The notes beneath the pieces were generated by a model. The model did not search any database. It was not told where the DNA came from and saw nothing but the letters and a program-made list of their open reading frames with translations. Below are positions 12,811 to 25,328 of a stretch of DNA of 64,000 nucleotides, in pieces; within the stretch, counting starts at the first letter, position 1, and each line of letters opens with the position of its first letter. Made by a program: the position numbers and the translations under genes. This DNA comes from Erigeron canadensis (lineage: Eukaryota; Streptophyta; Magnoliopsida; Asterales; Asteraceae), in the NCBI RefSeq assembly GCF_010389155.1, contig NC_057766.1:38449516-38513515 (forward strand), written 5' to 3'.

Positions 12811-13438
12811 TAGGGGTGTTAGAAAATAACCAAACCCAAATAACCCGACCTAACCTGAATGAGTTTGGGTGAAATGGGTTGGGTTGTTCGGTTTACGGGT
12901 CGTCACTTGGGTTAACCCGAATAACCCAAAACTTAATCAGTTTGGGTTACGGGTGAATATTTTGTAATTTGGGTCAACCCAAATAACATGAATAAGATGT
13001 TTGTTTGTTTTATAAATACTAATATAACACATTAAATTTGTTTAAAGTATATATTCTTGAATATTAACGATAAAACAACCATCTTTTCATTCAAGAATTC
13101 AAAAAACGCAGAATTACATGTGTTTTAACTGTTTTGGATATAAAAGTTTGTTAATCTAAATAAATATCACTATAATTTAAGTTTTTGAAATTAAAATTAC
13201 ATTATTGCAATGTTGCATAACTAACAAATCTTTTTAAGTTGAACGTAAATTCATCAATCACGTTTACTTAGGCCACCCAAAACCCGACCCAAAAAAACCC
13301 GAACCCGAACAACCCAAAGCCCGAATAACCCAAAGCTTATTCAGTTTGAGATACAGGTTGATTTATAATTTTTCAAAACCCGAATAATCCAACCTAAATA
13401 ACCCAAAACCCAAATAACCTGATTCATCAACACCCCTA
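12811..13438. mobile_element. Non-autonomous hAT-type element with 8 bp target duplication
   Basis: Starts TAGGGGTGTT and ends AACACCCCTA, a perfect 10 bp terminal inverted repeat. It is flanked on both sides by ATTGTTAC (12803-12810 and 13439-13446), the 8 bp duplication typical of hAT transposition. The 628 bp body has no transposase. Both subterminal zones are crowded with GGGTT / AACCC and GGTTACGGG-like units, the arrangement expected of transposase-binding repeats, while the middle is plain AT-rich DNA. Confidence 0.88.
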
Positions 13439-13446
13439 ATTGTTAC

Positions 13447-14793
13447 AGTATTATGTTGTATTTTATGTTTATTTATAGTATGGTGTGTGATGAGTTTTAG
13501 TTATTATGTATTGTAGTGTTAGGTGTGTGATAGATTTTATACTTATTATGCATTTTGTTTATGAAAAGATGATATTTTTTTTTTATAAATATGGAGGTTA
13601 AAAAAAATAAAAAGCCAATTATTAAGTGACAAATGACATAAGTTACTCAATCATTGTTAATCTTACTCTCTTAATTTTAAGAGGCTATGTACTTGATGAC
13701 ATGACGCCACATGATATAAGTTTTCTCCAAATTGAGTAACCTCGGTACCTCACTCCTCTTAACCTAATAACTAATTTTTTCCTTCCACAAAATATGTGTA
13801 TATTAATACCTTGTGCAAAAGTCTAGTATATATTATCCAATATTATTTTTTTGTTTTTGTGAAGAGTAAAAATCAAGACAAGAATTTTGAGGTAGGGGGT
13901 GGCACCGTCCTCTCCGGCCGAGCCGGGTGATTATAATTGAATTTCGTCATTTTAAGTCTTAATGACCTCCATCCTTAACACACACTCATCCTAATTAATC
14001 TACATACCAATATATCTTTATTTTCGTACCATTATTTATATTATTAATATACTACTAGACTACTAGAGGCTAGATAGACAACGGGCTAGCTCCTCTTAAT
14101 TATAGTGGAACTAATTTATTTAATTTCACCATCTTCGATCTTCGATAAAAAAAAAACTTATAACTTAAGATATACCTAATCTAATCTGTAAAAGAATCAA
14201 GATTTTATCAAGTCCAAAATTCAATTTAGGCATTTCGACAAACAGTTAAAGTACGTTGTCAATAGTAATCTATGCGTTAATGAAATATGCGAACAATTTT
14301 TTTATTTTTTTTTTAACATTAATTAACCCGTTTAGTTTATAAATGACACAATGTCCCCTTGATTTTCCTGCTGTTGCAGCTAATATTCCGACAGTAGTAG
14401 GGACGATCAGCCCATAATCTCTTTTGATTTTTGAAATTGAAGTTCGGTTTCATGCATAAATTTTAATATACTTTCATTTGAATTTTGAAATCAACACTAA
14501 CTAAAATTATAACCATAGAATACTACTCATAATATTTCAAATATATATTATGAGTGACAGTTTTGACAAATATACGCTCTCATAATTATTTGAGATAAAT
14601 AGTAATTTTATATATCGACAGATCCGGTTTTATAGCAGACTAACTAATTAATTGTAGCAAAGTTTATGACTTTATGCACTATCGATCGAGCCACCCTTTG
14701 GTTAAAATATTTATGGGCGGCAAGCAAATAATTAATAATCTAAATCTAAAACAAAATAAAGCAAATATACGTTGACCTTGCAAGTAGTCTGAC
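13447..14793. other. Intergenic DNA upstream of the first RING gene
   Basis: No gene or bounded repeat recognised. A W-box-like TTGACC lies at 14773-14778 close to the next gene. Confidence 0.4.
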
Positions 14794-14804
14794 TATATAT
14801 ATAA
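14794..14804 (+). promoter_or_regulatory. Probable TATA box of RING gene 1
   Basis: TATATATAAAG lies 80-90 bases before the ATG at 14884, a normal distance for a short 5' UTR. Position-based inference. Confidence 0.55.
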
Positions 14805-14883
14805 AGTGGTTCCTCATAAGGCATGATCATATGTATATTTCGTATTATCAAAAAACGAGTGAGAAAATTTAAGAATTAAAAGC

Positions 14884-15354
14884 ATGATTTCTGTTGTATA
14901 TGAAGGCTATGGATCATCCGTACTCACACTTATATTCATTACATGCATCTGGCTTCCATTTCTTCATATCAAAAATGCATTTATCTCCACCATTAGGGCA
15001 ATATTCTTTTATGCACAAAATCATCACCATCATCAAAATGTCTTCACCCCCAACATCTATAAACGTTCGAGTCTTCGATTCAACGACCTCCTAAATGACA
15101 ATATTAACGGAAATGAAACTATGAGATCCGTAGACGAAAGTTGCTCTATTTGTCTGTCTGAGTTCCTAAACGAAGACGTCGTGAGTCAGCTCAGTAGGTG
15201 TCATCATGTGTTCCATACGTGTTGTATAGAAGTCTGGCTGAATCGAGATCAGTTTACCTGTCCACTTTGTAGGTCAAACTTGTTATACATTTCAGGCAAA
15301 CGCGTTGAGCTAACCCAAAACACCGATGAACTCTTCATTCCTTGGCAATGGTGA
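14884..15354 (+). CDS. RING-H2 zinc-finger protein, RHA2-like putative E3 ubiquitin ligase (paralogue 1)
   Basis: Intronless gene of 156 residues. Residues 11-45 are hydrophobic and could anchor the protein in a membrane. The RING-H2 domain spans 87-129 with ligands C87, C90, C106, H108, H111, C114, C126, C129, in the spacing C-x2-C-x15-C-x-H-x2-H-x2-C-x11-C-x2-C, which is the RHA2 type from memory of that family. W118, four residues after the sixth ligand, is the conserved tryptophan that contacts the E2 enzyme, so ubiquitin transfer is plausible. The C-terminus ends in IPWQW. It shares spacing and the motif EDVVSQLSRC with the RING genes at 18743 and 32074. The ATG is preceded by a plausible TATA box. 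The substrate and pathway are unknown. Confidence 0.9.
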   Translation: MISVVYEGYGSSVLTLIFITCIWLPFLHIKNAFISTIRAIFFYAQNHHHHQNVFTPNIYKRSSLRFNDLLNDNINGNETMRSVDESCSICLSEFLNEDVVSQLSRCHHVFHTCCIEVWLNRDQFTCPLCRSNLLYISGKRVELTQNTDELFIPWQW

Positions 15355-18300
15355 TAATATTTTTAATTAGAAAATATATTAACATTGCCTAATGAGCAAC
15401 TAGCTTCTTGAAACTAGCTAGCTAGATCAAGTTAATGCAACATTTTCACCAAAAGTTATAGTTTAGTGTACATGTATATTGTATCTAGCTAGTGAGGCCG
15501 ATATATAAATAGATTTTTCTTGTAAGTTTTGTTGATGATGAAAAAGTTTTCATTAACCTAGCTAACCGTGCTTGAAATATTTGTTATCTATGATATTCGG
15601 CTTGTGTTCTTTGTTGCAGCAACTTTAAGGTTTTATGCTCGAATCACATTTCTTTATTAAATAATCTAAATTACTGTATTTAATTAGTTTACTTGGTTAC
15701 TTATAATAATGATGTCCAAACCTATATAAAGTAACACAATACTACTTATTGTGTATTGCTCAATGACATATATGTGGTTCATACCAACAATAATGTATAA
15801 ATATAGCTTATAAATAAAGAGCCGCCGTTTGGAATTATATACCGAACAATGCCAAGGGAATAGCCGAATAGATATTTTTCTTTGACGATATTCAATTATA
15901 TATTGTTCGTCCCACAAATTCATATACAATTATGAAAAATGATAATTTTCATAACTAAGATGTCATAAAATATAAGTTATAGTAAATTCACTTGCTAATT
16001 AGATAAGGTAAATTATATAAATGCGAAAGTCTAACTAAATGTTTAAAGATAACATAAATTGATGTTGATGTGATAGTGGTAGACTAGTAAAGCTCGTATT
16101 ATGAAACTTAGAAGAAAAAAAATATATGTAAACTCTTTGCAATGTATTAAAGATATGGCAACAAGATGCAATTTGACGAAGTGGAAAAAACAAATAGCAA
16201 AAAAGTAATGATCTTATTTGTTAGCTAATATAATCTACTAGTATTTTGGTTAATTATTATTTGTATATAAATACTTGTAGGTTTATAATGCCTTGATATT
16301 TTTGAAGCTAAATTGGATGAAACACGGCTTAAAACGGTGTGCAAGTTAAGTGGTTATGTTCAGATATGGTCGAAGCAAAATCATAGCGTAAAGAAACACA
16401 AACAAAATACATAAAACTGAAGATATAGTTGTCTGCCTTTTATAACGGACATGTGCCGAGATTATTCATTTCACATTTTTGGTGGGCCGAAAATAAGCCC
16501 AAAGTTACACTAGTTCTACAGTAGATATGTTCTAAGTAATTGTTATATTTAAATTAGTCTTGAAGCTATGAAATATCAAAGAGGAAAAGAAAATAATTCG
16601 AACTAAAATATGCGGCTGCTTATGTTGTCCTTCACGCACACGTACATACCTCCTTACGAAAAACAAAAGCAAAGTCTCTTGGCTCTTTTTTTTTTTTAAA
16701 CTTAATCCCACGTAAAGGATTTTATTTTTTGCAGCTCTTCTTGACGCCCCGTCACCACCACACCTCTCCTAATTTTCGTACAATTATATGTACTTGAAGA
16801 GTTTGTCTTGAAGTCGGTCAGCAAAAATCAGCCCACATTGGGCTTTTGTTACTGCCCATATATATCTTTCTATCCGAGAATCAAAGGGAATCGGTCCCCC
16901 TCTTGCTTGTGCGTACGTAAAACAAAGCTCACCATTGAATTATTAATTCAATTGAAAAGACTCAAACTCGACTCAACTAAATTATAGAAAAAAAAAAAAT
17001 TTTGAAGACAAAAGTTGTGCCACTATTGATGCCCAGGAACAGATCGGAACTTCAAAAGTTGCACCACAACTTTTCACCCAATATCGAAATGAACCATAAC
17101 TCTTCAAACAATTTGTAAACTCACATAATTCATTTCCACATTTCAAATCACTTGTTAAGATTCAAAATGGATTAAAGACACAATACATGACAAAATGGAT
17201 TATCGTCACAAAGACATGAGACACATGAGCCAAAACTTTGAAGGGTAAAACTATATATGGTTACTAGCAAAAGTACACGTTTCAACAAAATGGCTAAATA
17301 GCTTCATATGTACAACGTACACTACAACTTCTCAAGAATTTAGCAAGTTGTTCCTATTTCAGGAATCACTTATAAAAAAAGTAAATGCTTAGTGAATAAT
17401 CTTGCATACATAAACACATACATTGAAGGGCAAACACAAAAGCCATATGGTATGTAGCCTATACTATCTCTCGCATACTCACCTTATGCAAAATCACACA
17501 CATATGGATCCATATAATATAAACAATAAACTCACACGCTATCCTTGCGTGAACATCCAAGCTCACGCCTGTACATGTGTAGATTCCACAAACTCATACA
17601 CTGATACACACATATATACCTAGACAATAACAAGAGCCACTATATAGGCCTAAACGCCAAATCGATTATCACACCTGGAGTCCACATGCATCATATGGTA
17701 ATCGACCTAAGCCATATATAGATATATGTATACTAGAAAACTCATCTTCAATGCGACAACCAATAAATCAAGATGACCAGAAGAACACAATATAATTGCT
17801 TTCAACCTAGCAAACCAAATCATAATTCACACATATAAGGTCATCATCACTATACAAGCAGGTTATATAACCATAACCATAATCACTAACGTACAAACCT
17901 CTAGCATTTATTTTTCCATCTGAAAACTCATAATGTTATTGAGTTGGCTCATTACCTAATCTCATTACTCAAAATCATCTTATAATATCTAAACCATAAA
18001 GGTTACCAACACCACTTTTATCAGAAATTTTCATTGAACTCAATAACCATATATATACAAAATTACTTGAATAGTTGAAAGTTATTGTTTTACTATTATT
18101 TGAGAGATTTCTTGATGTTAGGTGGAAAAGATTCCACAAGGTTTAGAGGGAAAAAGAAAATTAAGAGATGAAGGAGATTGAAAATGGTTGTGGAGTGAAA
18201 GATATGGTTTTAAAAAGAAGAGAGTTCGCTCTGTGTCACGCCCTCTTAAAATTTGATGAGTAAATTAACCCTATGTCGCTATACCTCAAAAATAAATACG

Positions 18301-18742
18301 AAAATATTATTTTATAACAGTTTTATAAAATACATGATTTCAACTTAAAAAGGAAAAAAAAAGTGATGGTGATCTTAAAATTGAAAAAAAATAAATAAAT
18401 AATCTACCAATTAATAATTAGAGGTATGCAGTTTTATCAATATAATAAATATCAACACCAACTACTTCAAATTTTGGAATTTATCATATAATGATTAAAT
18501 GTCAATTATATATTCCTGCCATGAGTCCATGACCCAAAGGGAACCCCTTGTAGTTGTTGTTATATATATACTGTTTATATATCATCTTAATTTCTGGCGT
18601 GCGTACGTACGTTCAAAGGGAACCCCTAGCTAGCTTGTTGTTCAAGTCCCCTGAACCAATCTTTAATTAGTTTATTCGTAAACAACCACATTAATTAAAT
18701 TAGGAGTCCGTAGCGTACGTACGTAAACACAACTAAATTAAA
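15355..18742. other. Intergenic DNA with probable Gypsy LTR debris
   Basis: No supported gene. From about 17000 to 18250 the composition (CA-rich, words such as GTTGCACCACAACTTTT, then TGTCACGCCCTC at 18234) resembles plant Gypsy LTR sequence, but no paired ends or target duplication were found. A probable TATA run lies near 18560-18571, and ACGTACGT words cluster at 18602-18724, upstream of the next RING gene. Confidence 0.4.
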
Positions 18743-19123
18743 ATGGTGATCGCCATGATCATTTGCTGCTTTTGTATCATGTTCGTAACCTTTTTAGTAA
18801 AAACTGAACTAATCAGTTTTCTAAAAGATCACTTCTCGTATTACTTCCAACACGACACCGTGTACATACAAAACCACCAATCCGATGCGTGTCTCGTGGA
18901 TCTTCCTGTTATTCGGTTTGAGGATCTGCAGGTACGAAGGAATAGTCACTTGGCAGAAATGTGTTTAATTTGTCATGCAATATACGATAAGGACGACGTT
19001 GTATGTAAACTAAGTCGATGTGCTCACTTCTTTCATTCCGAATGTGTTGGGAAATTGATTCAAGGCAAACACTTTAATTGCCCTGCTTGTTACGCTCCCT
19101 TCTTCTCAGCCCGCGCATCGTAA
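18743..19123 (+). CDS. RING-H2 protein, RHA2-like paralogue 2, lacking the E2-contact tryptophan
   Basis: Intronless, 126 residues. The N-terminus (2-20) is strongly hydrophobic and looks like a signal anchor. A short linker carries LVDLPVIRFEDLQVRR (51-66), almost the same as in the gene at 32074. The RING-H2 ligands are C74, C77, C93, H95, H98, C101, C113, C116, with the same spacing as paralogue 1. The position of the conserved tryptophan is L105 and the last knuckle reads CPAC instead of CPLC, so E2 binding may be weak or altered. An intact frame without stops argues it is a real gene rather than a fossil. Function as a ubiquitin ligase is inferred from the domain only. Confidence 0.87.
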   Translation: MVIAMIICCFCIMFVTFLVKTELISFLKDHFSYYFQHDTVYIQNHQSDACLVDLPVIRFEDLQVRRNSHLAEMCLICHAIYDKDDVVCKLSRCAHFFHSECVGKLIQGKHFNCPACYAPFFSARAS

Positions 19124-20658
19124 AGGCAAGGCTAGCTCGATCGATCTGATATATATATATATATATATATATAGTACTCTCTCTATAAATTAGTACGTAA
19201 TTAGTTGTATCATATCTTGTATGAAATGGTTAATTTGCTTCAATTAGACCGACCATATATATATTAATGGTTAATTATCATTTGATCATAATTATCATTG
19301 TGTAATTCCTGGCCAGAAGGTACTCGCTCGGAGGCGCAAAAATCGATTTTTTTGTTATCATGCCGGCCCCTTTTTTTTCTGTTATTAATTGATCATCATC
19401 AAGTTTCTACGTATTAGTGGATACAGATTTATATGACCAATTTTGGTTATAGTATAAGGCAATATGCGGCTCAGAATTATGTTTCGATGATATGGTCTTA
19501 ATTTCACATAATTTTTTAACTCACTTCTTTACATAATTTGTACTTTGTACTTTGAAGTTGGAAATGGTCCCAGTGTACATCACAACTCACAAGGATAAAT
19601 TGTAGGACACTTTTATCTATTGAATATTACCTTTTTTTCTAAAGTGATTTAAATATATATATTTTTGGTTCTCGGTCATTGTTTTTAAACCGTCCGGTCA
19701 AGCGATTGCACAACGTTTAAAATGGAGCTCCAATACCGGGTGATCCAGGCCTCACTGGTTTTGAACCTATAACGTGGTTAGGTCCCCTTTATTGCTTTTT
19801 TTTTTTTTTTTTTTTCTATATATAGTTTTTTTTGGGGTCAACTTTGGTTGTTAATTAGTACTTGTCGCCTTGCGCTAAAATTTGGTTATCTTTTGTCTAA
19901 ACTTATCAATTTACTTTCGATGTTATTCGTATTATATACTAAAGTTTTAGGTAAAATAATAAAATAAAATACGTATTAAGGTAAAATATATAAAACAATA
20001 AGTTTCTCTTAGTCATTATGAAAATCATCATGCATTAATTGCTTTATAAATTTTTATACATCAATTTAACCATAATAAAACAATATTTGTTTTACTTTAA
20101 TACGAGTATCTGTTTTACCATACCCAACCCTTAAACATATAACATATCACTAATTAATATAGATGATTTTTAACTATTTGAGTGAATTTCATCGCTTTAA
20201 ATAACCTAATCCGTAAATTGTATTCATTACATGCATGTATTATTAATAATGGTATCCCTTTTATGCTTTTCATCGTGTCATTATAATTATATTGATTCAG
20301 ATAAAGTTAATAGTTTTATTGAAAGGGAAATGATTAATCTTTCTAATCAAATAGCTTAACAATCCTCTTAATCATGAATAATAACACGTGAAAAAATCAG
20401 GGGCAAGATTAGGAAAGAGAATTAGTGTATACCACATTCCACCTTCTTAATGTTTTATGAAGATTATTAGGCTATCTGGTTAGAAGGATTTAACATTTTC
20501 TTTATTGACATCTTAATTCTACATTTAATACATATTAAAAGACAACTGACTTAACCCAAATTAACCAATTACAACTCTCAATTTCTCTAATTTAATACAT
20601 GTCATAATATAATTTACACTTTTTTTTAACAGCGAGTTAGTAGTTAGTAGTTAGCATT
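19124..20658. other. Intergenic DNA with simple repeats
   Basis: Holds an (AT)n tract (19148-19173), a T20 run (19796-19815) and a fragment at about 19676-19760 with TTTTTAAACCGTCCGG, similar to the edge of the hAT-like element at 30239. No coding sequence recognised. Confidence 0.5.
19148..19173. repeat. (AT)n microsatellite
   Basis: Thirteen uninterrupted AT units just downstream of RING gene 2, probably in or near its 3' UTR. Confidence 0.95.
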
Positions 20659-20663
20659 CGAAA

Positions 20664-23557
20664 TGTGACACCCGGCAAAATCAAGGTCCGTTTAACTTAG
20701 TTAACCACACACAACCAACTCATAATGAAGTGTATATAGTTTAGAAATAAGAACTTTATATATAATTACTATATGTGACCACTTAGTTTATATACGTGAT
20801 TAATCTTCGAAAACGTGTATCTAGCTCTTATACTATTTCTCGACCACCTTTGCATGAAACTTTAGATATAAAATGTTTAATTAAAGTAATGGAAAATTTT
20901 GTTTAATGATTATAATAATAATCATAGGTTATAATAATAATAATACTTATAATAAAAATAATACATCTTTTACACTAACTACTAATTAAATAATCTAACC
21001 TACACATAAAATAAATAAATTAATAATAAAGAGTTACACTTCTAGTCCCTCAAGACTCCAGGTTTTTGGACTTAAACCCCTCCCCATAACCCTAATCTTC
21101 CTCTATAAATACTCACCCATAACACTAGTTACAAGCTTAATCACTTTTAGACAAACCATCCATATTCCTCTCCCTTTCTTTTGGTCACACATGACCAACA
21201 CCACTGCCACTTAGGGCAGCCGTGTACCAGCCCTAAAACACCATCAAATCATCTCTAATAATCATCTAATATTATGTAATAATAATCCTTAGTAGTTAGG
21301 TTAATCAAAAACTTCAAATCTAAGACTAATAATAAGATCTAGCATGAAAAATCTCATCATTTCCTTCTCTTTGGTTGGCTGATTTCGAACAGCCCTAAAC
21401 CCCAAAGGAAATCATCATCTAAATCATAATCTATCAATATTACAAGGTAGTAATCATAGCAAAAACGTCTCATCCCTTCTCATGGATGATGGCCGAACTT
21501 TTAGGGTTGAAAACCCATATATTTTTCTTCTTTTTTTTCACTCTTAAATCATCTTCAATGATTTGTCTATATATCATGGATGTTTGACCCTTGGGTTTGA
21601 ACCTTAATCCATTGTTTAAGACAAGAGAAGATTATATATTTAGTTGTTAAATTATTACTAGTATTTAAAATATTTTTCATTGGGACTCATCACCCATAAA
21701 ATTATTTATTCATTTATTTATTATTCTTCTTGTTAGTTCCATGTTGATTTTATTCATTTGTTTGTATTATACTTATTCTTTTTGTTTATATATGAATAAT
21801 TTATTGGATCTAATGATTGGATGACAAAAAGAGAAATCTGAAAATAAAGTTAACTTTTGGACATATTAGTATGATTGATTTTGTGTTTATGATGTGGTTG
21901 TGTACTAGATCTATACATGTGAAGGATATTCCAACAGATTGTATGGTTTTACATGGGGGATTTCTTACACAAACATGTGATAAACACATAGATCTATCAT
22001 ACTATGTTAATTTGGCATTAACATATTCTTGTGCACTTGATCTACGAGTGTACCGCACATGAGTTAATCAAGAACACAAGTGTTTGTTGATGCAAGATCT
22101 TTATTAATCAATCAATCTATAAAAACTTAACCATATTCTTTATGTTAATACATACAAGTATGTATTGATGTGAAGAATCTTATGATTACTAGCACATACA
22201 TCTCTACCCTATCTCTTTTGCCCACTTCCTATCAAGGATATCGGTGCATGTACCATCTTATGACTATATGTATATGCTAATAATCATGGATATCATTCAA
22301 ATAGTTAAACTATACTTTAAACATTTTATATCCGTCAATATGGTCACAAAATGATTATTCTTGAAAGAAAGAAATACTTATTTGAAACTTATGTCCAATC
22401 TCTAAATCCACCCAAATAAACTAGTAACTTGCTAAAACATAACCAAAAATATATAAGTTACACTTATAATTACTATAATCAAAACGTATATATATATGTA
22501 TATATATGTACATCCATATATATATATCTAAGAATATGTATACACAACTCACTTTTTATATAACAAAGTCATACTTTGGATTTCTAGTAAATCAAATATA
22601 CAAACAAAGAAAATCAACAAACATTTTGGGTGATGAATATCTAGAAAATAACTTTCTTTTAGTTATATATAATAAAAGAATACAATAACTAAGACAAGTA
22701 TTATTTCTCTTTGAAATAGGTTCAACATAACATAACTAGCCTACTCACTTCTTTTCTTTCTTCACTTCCACGAGTCACCACAATCAAGGTGAGTCCCCTA
22801 GCCCCAATTTGTTAAACCTTTGAGCTGTGATACATACTCATTTCTTTATGAACACAAGTGTAATAACGGCATACATACTTGATCTAAGTCTTTGTTCATA
22901 CAAGTCCTTCCTTCATGAAACGTTAATTGAATGTAAGCAAACGTGAATATGGTTAGTAGCGCTACTAGGATTGACAACCCCACTTTGTACAAGTGATCAT
23001 ATTTGTAAACTTGGGTACCTTGAACAAGTACCACTCGAGGCAAACTATTACTAGTCAAGTTTCGTTTCATGAGCTTAGATATTTACGTATGCATTTACTT
23101 ACCCGACATTGTAATATGACAATGGCTGCTAGATATTGCATTTCGGCAATGATCACTTTTGGTACCTTGTGGTTCATGGATAACTTGTTTTATAAAACTA
23201 TGGGATTCACCAACATTATTGTTGACTTTGTTTAGTATGTGTCACAGGTGATTAGATGGACTCTATGACTTGTCAATGTGTGCATGCAATGGGGGAAAAG
23301 TTGAAGGATCACAAGTCTTGACCGTCGAAAGCTCTATGCCTACTATCTTTCATGTCTTCAATAAATATGTTGTTGTATATCAACAACGTTCAAACTCTTT
23401 TTATTTTAAAATATAATGTACTCATGTTTTCAAACTAATCATCTTGTTATTCAATAAGTCTTTTAATAGACAAGTCCTTTATGTTGTTTACTATGAAATT
23501 GTGTTGTGATCCCATACACGTCACACCCATTGGACACCATATTTTGGGGGTGTGACA
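20664..23557 (+). mobile_element. Solo LTR, probably Gypsy, 2.9 kb
   Basis: Starts TGTGACACCC and ends GGGTGTGACA, and is flanked by the 5 bp direct repeat CGAAA on both sides (20659-20663 and 23558-23562). TG...CA ends with a 5 bp target duplication identify an LTR. There are no gag or pol motifs or internal primer-binding site, so this is a solo LTR left by recombination. A promoter-like CTATAAATACTC at about 21102 marks the probable U3/R boundary and fixes plus orientation. Several short open frames inside it (such as 21817-22062 and 22993-23235) resemble no protein. Assignment to Gypsy rests on its length and the TGTGACACCC start. Confidence 0.82.
21101..21110 (+). promoter_or_regulatory. 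TATA box inside the solo LTR
   Basis: TCTATAAATA about 440 bases into the LTR, the usual place for the U3 promoter of a large LTR. It could start transcription into downstream DNA. Confidence 0.45.
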
Positions 23558-23562
23558 CGAAA

Positions 23563-24470
23563 CACTATAGTGACATCCAATTGAGCAGTATGCGGTGCTC
23601 AAACCACAATGAAACCCAGAACTCTCAAAAACCCCCATAATAATCCAGTTCTACAAATGTAGGAAGTGAGATTTAAACAATGATAGATTTTTTCAAGATC
23701 AAAGACCTTACCAATGAGCCACCAACACATTGACTTACACTTTTTTGTTTTCCGTCATCAATTTACACTTTTAAACATTTCTTTTAAATAATAATTTTAT
23801 TGAAATAAAATAATTTAAAAAATATCTTTTTAATAAACACAAAAAACCAACTTGCTTACAACTAGTCTTTATCTAATTATAATTACGAGTATAAACTATT
23901 TAAGTTATTTTTAGTTATAACTTATCAAATTATCAATGATTATATACAAAAAACAATATATGTAACTATATAATTTAAAACTTTCATGAAAAACAAATAC
24001 CACAACAAAAAAGTACAAGAAGTTTTTAAATTGTATGGTTAAGAAAATCGACAACAAAAGTTAAACCTTACCTTTTGTCAATGTTCTAGTATTATATTAG
24101 TATTTCATTCTATTACTTTGAGTCTTTGATTTTTATTACATCCTTTAAATTTAAATTTACCGATTTATTTTTCCATAACTTTAATTACATTCTTTATATT
24201 TGAATTTGGATTCATTCTTTTACAACTTATCTTGAATTACACATATTTGATTTTATCTTTAATATGTTATAAACAATCCTATTTCATTCAAATATATTAG
24301 TGAGAAGAAACGGAAAATAAGCTCAAAATAGATTAAAAAAAAACAAAAAAAAAAACACCAAACTCAAACGTCTAAATTAAAATACATGTCAAGCACGATA
24401 ATCAATAATGGTGTGCACAGTGTGTAACCACACGACTGCAAGAGATCTACAAAGTTTATTAATTTAGAAC
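23563..24470. other. AT-rich intergenic DNA
   Basis: No gene or bounded repeat seen. Confidence 0.4.
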
Positions 24471-24473
24471 TTA

Positions 24474-24820
24474 GGGCTTTGGCATCACCCCCCCCCCCTC
24501 ACTTATCACTCACTTCTAACCAATCACGTTATGTCACATCAAATCTACCACTCACTCATCTAAATTTTGTTGACATTGCCACCACTCACCCCCCCTATCA
24601 CACCACACTATCCCTTATAAGAAAACACAAAAAAGAAAAAGACAAAAGGAAGAAAGAAAAAGACAAATTAAAGAAAGGATAAGAAGAAAGGATGTGTGGT
24701 TGGAGTGAGTGGTAGAACCACTCAAACTCACCACTCACTACGTTGAAAAGTGACGGTGGCGGTGTTTCACGCGTGTTGACCACCCACCACTCGCCTTTAA
24801 TCCATGCGTTGCCAATGCCC
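24474..24820. mobile_element. Tourist/PIF-Harbinger-like MITE
   Basis: Left end GGGCTTTGGCATC and right end GCCAATGCCC form an imperfect terminal inverted repeat, flanked by TTA on both sides (24471-24473, 24821-24823), the Harbinger target duplication. 347 bp, no coding capacity. Contains an 11 bp C run at 24488-24498. Confidence 0.75.
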
Positions 24821-24990
24821 TTATAATTTCAACAATTTTATGTTCGTTTTATTGATGAAGAATCCTTTTTGTGTCTTAGAGAATAGAGTGCCATTTTGAT
24901 AATTTGTACATAACCTTCAGATTCTAGTCAAATCTCAATTACCGCCTGATCTCAAGCTCTTTCTGAGTGTTAAATATGGAGTACAATTAA

Positions 24991-25325
24991 GGGTATGTTT
25001 GACAAAAGTAGCTGTAACTAGTAGTTGTAGCTTTTAAGCAAAGCTGTTAGCTAGAGCTTTTACTTTTTAAAATTGTTTGGTATGGTAGTTGTAACTTTAA
25101 GATGAATTTGTTTACTTTTAATGACAAAAAGCTTCATCGAAAAGCTAAAACTCCTGAAACAAATGCTACTAGAAGTAGCGTTTTATTTTAGAGCTTTTTC
25201 TTTCAAATAAAACCTAAAGCTAGTTGCATCCAAACAAAGCTTTTAACCCAAGAGGAGTTTTTTGTTCAAAATTAAAAGTTAAAGTTCTCTAAAAGCTCTT
25301 GAAAAGCTCTTGCCAAACATAGCCT
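24991..25325. mobile_element. Tourist-like MITE
   Basis: Ends GGGTATGTTTGACAAAAG and CTTGCCAAACATAGCCT are inverted repeats, with TAA on both sides (24988-24990, 25326-25328). The 335 bp body is rich in AAAGCT/AGCTTT words arranged symmetrically. A shorter relative lies at 51132-51268. Confidence 0.75.
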
Positions 25326-25328
25326 TAA

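Noticed and set aside
18234..18260. TGTCACGCCCTC resembling the start of a Gypsy LTR
   Set aside because: I found no matching GGGCGTGACA end or target duplication, so a bounded element cannot be claimed.
19676..19760. Fragment with CCGTCCGG words like the edge of the element at 30239
   Set aside because: Too short, with no second end.
21817..23235. Several short open frames on both strands
   Set aside because: They lie inside the solo LTR, overlap in different frames and show no protein motif.
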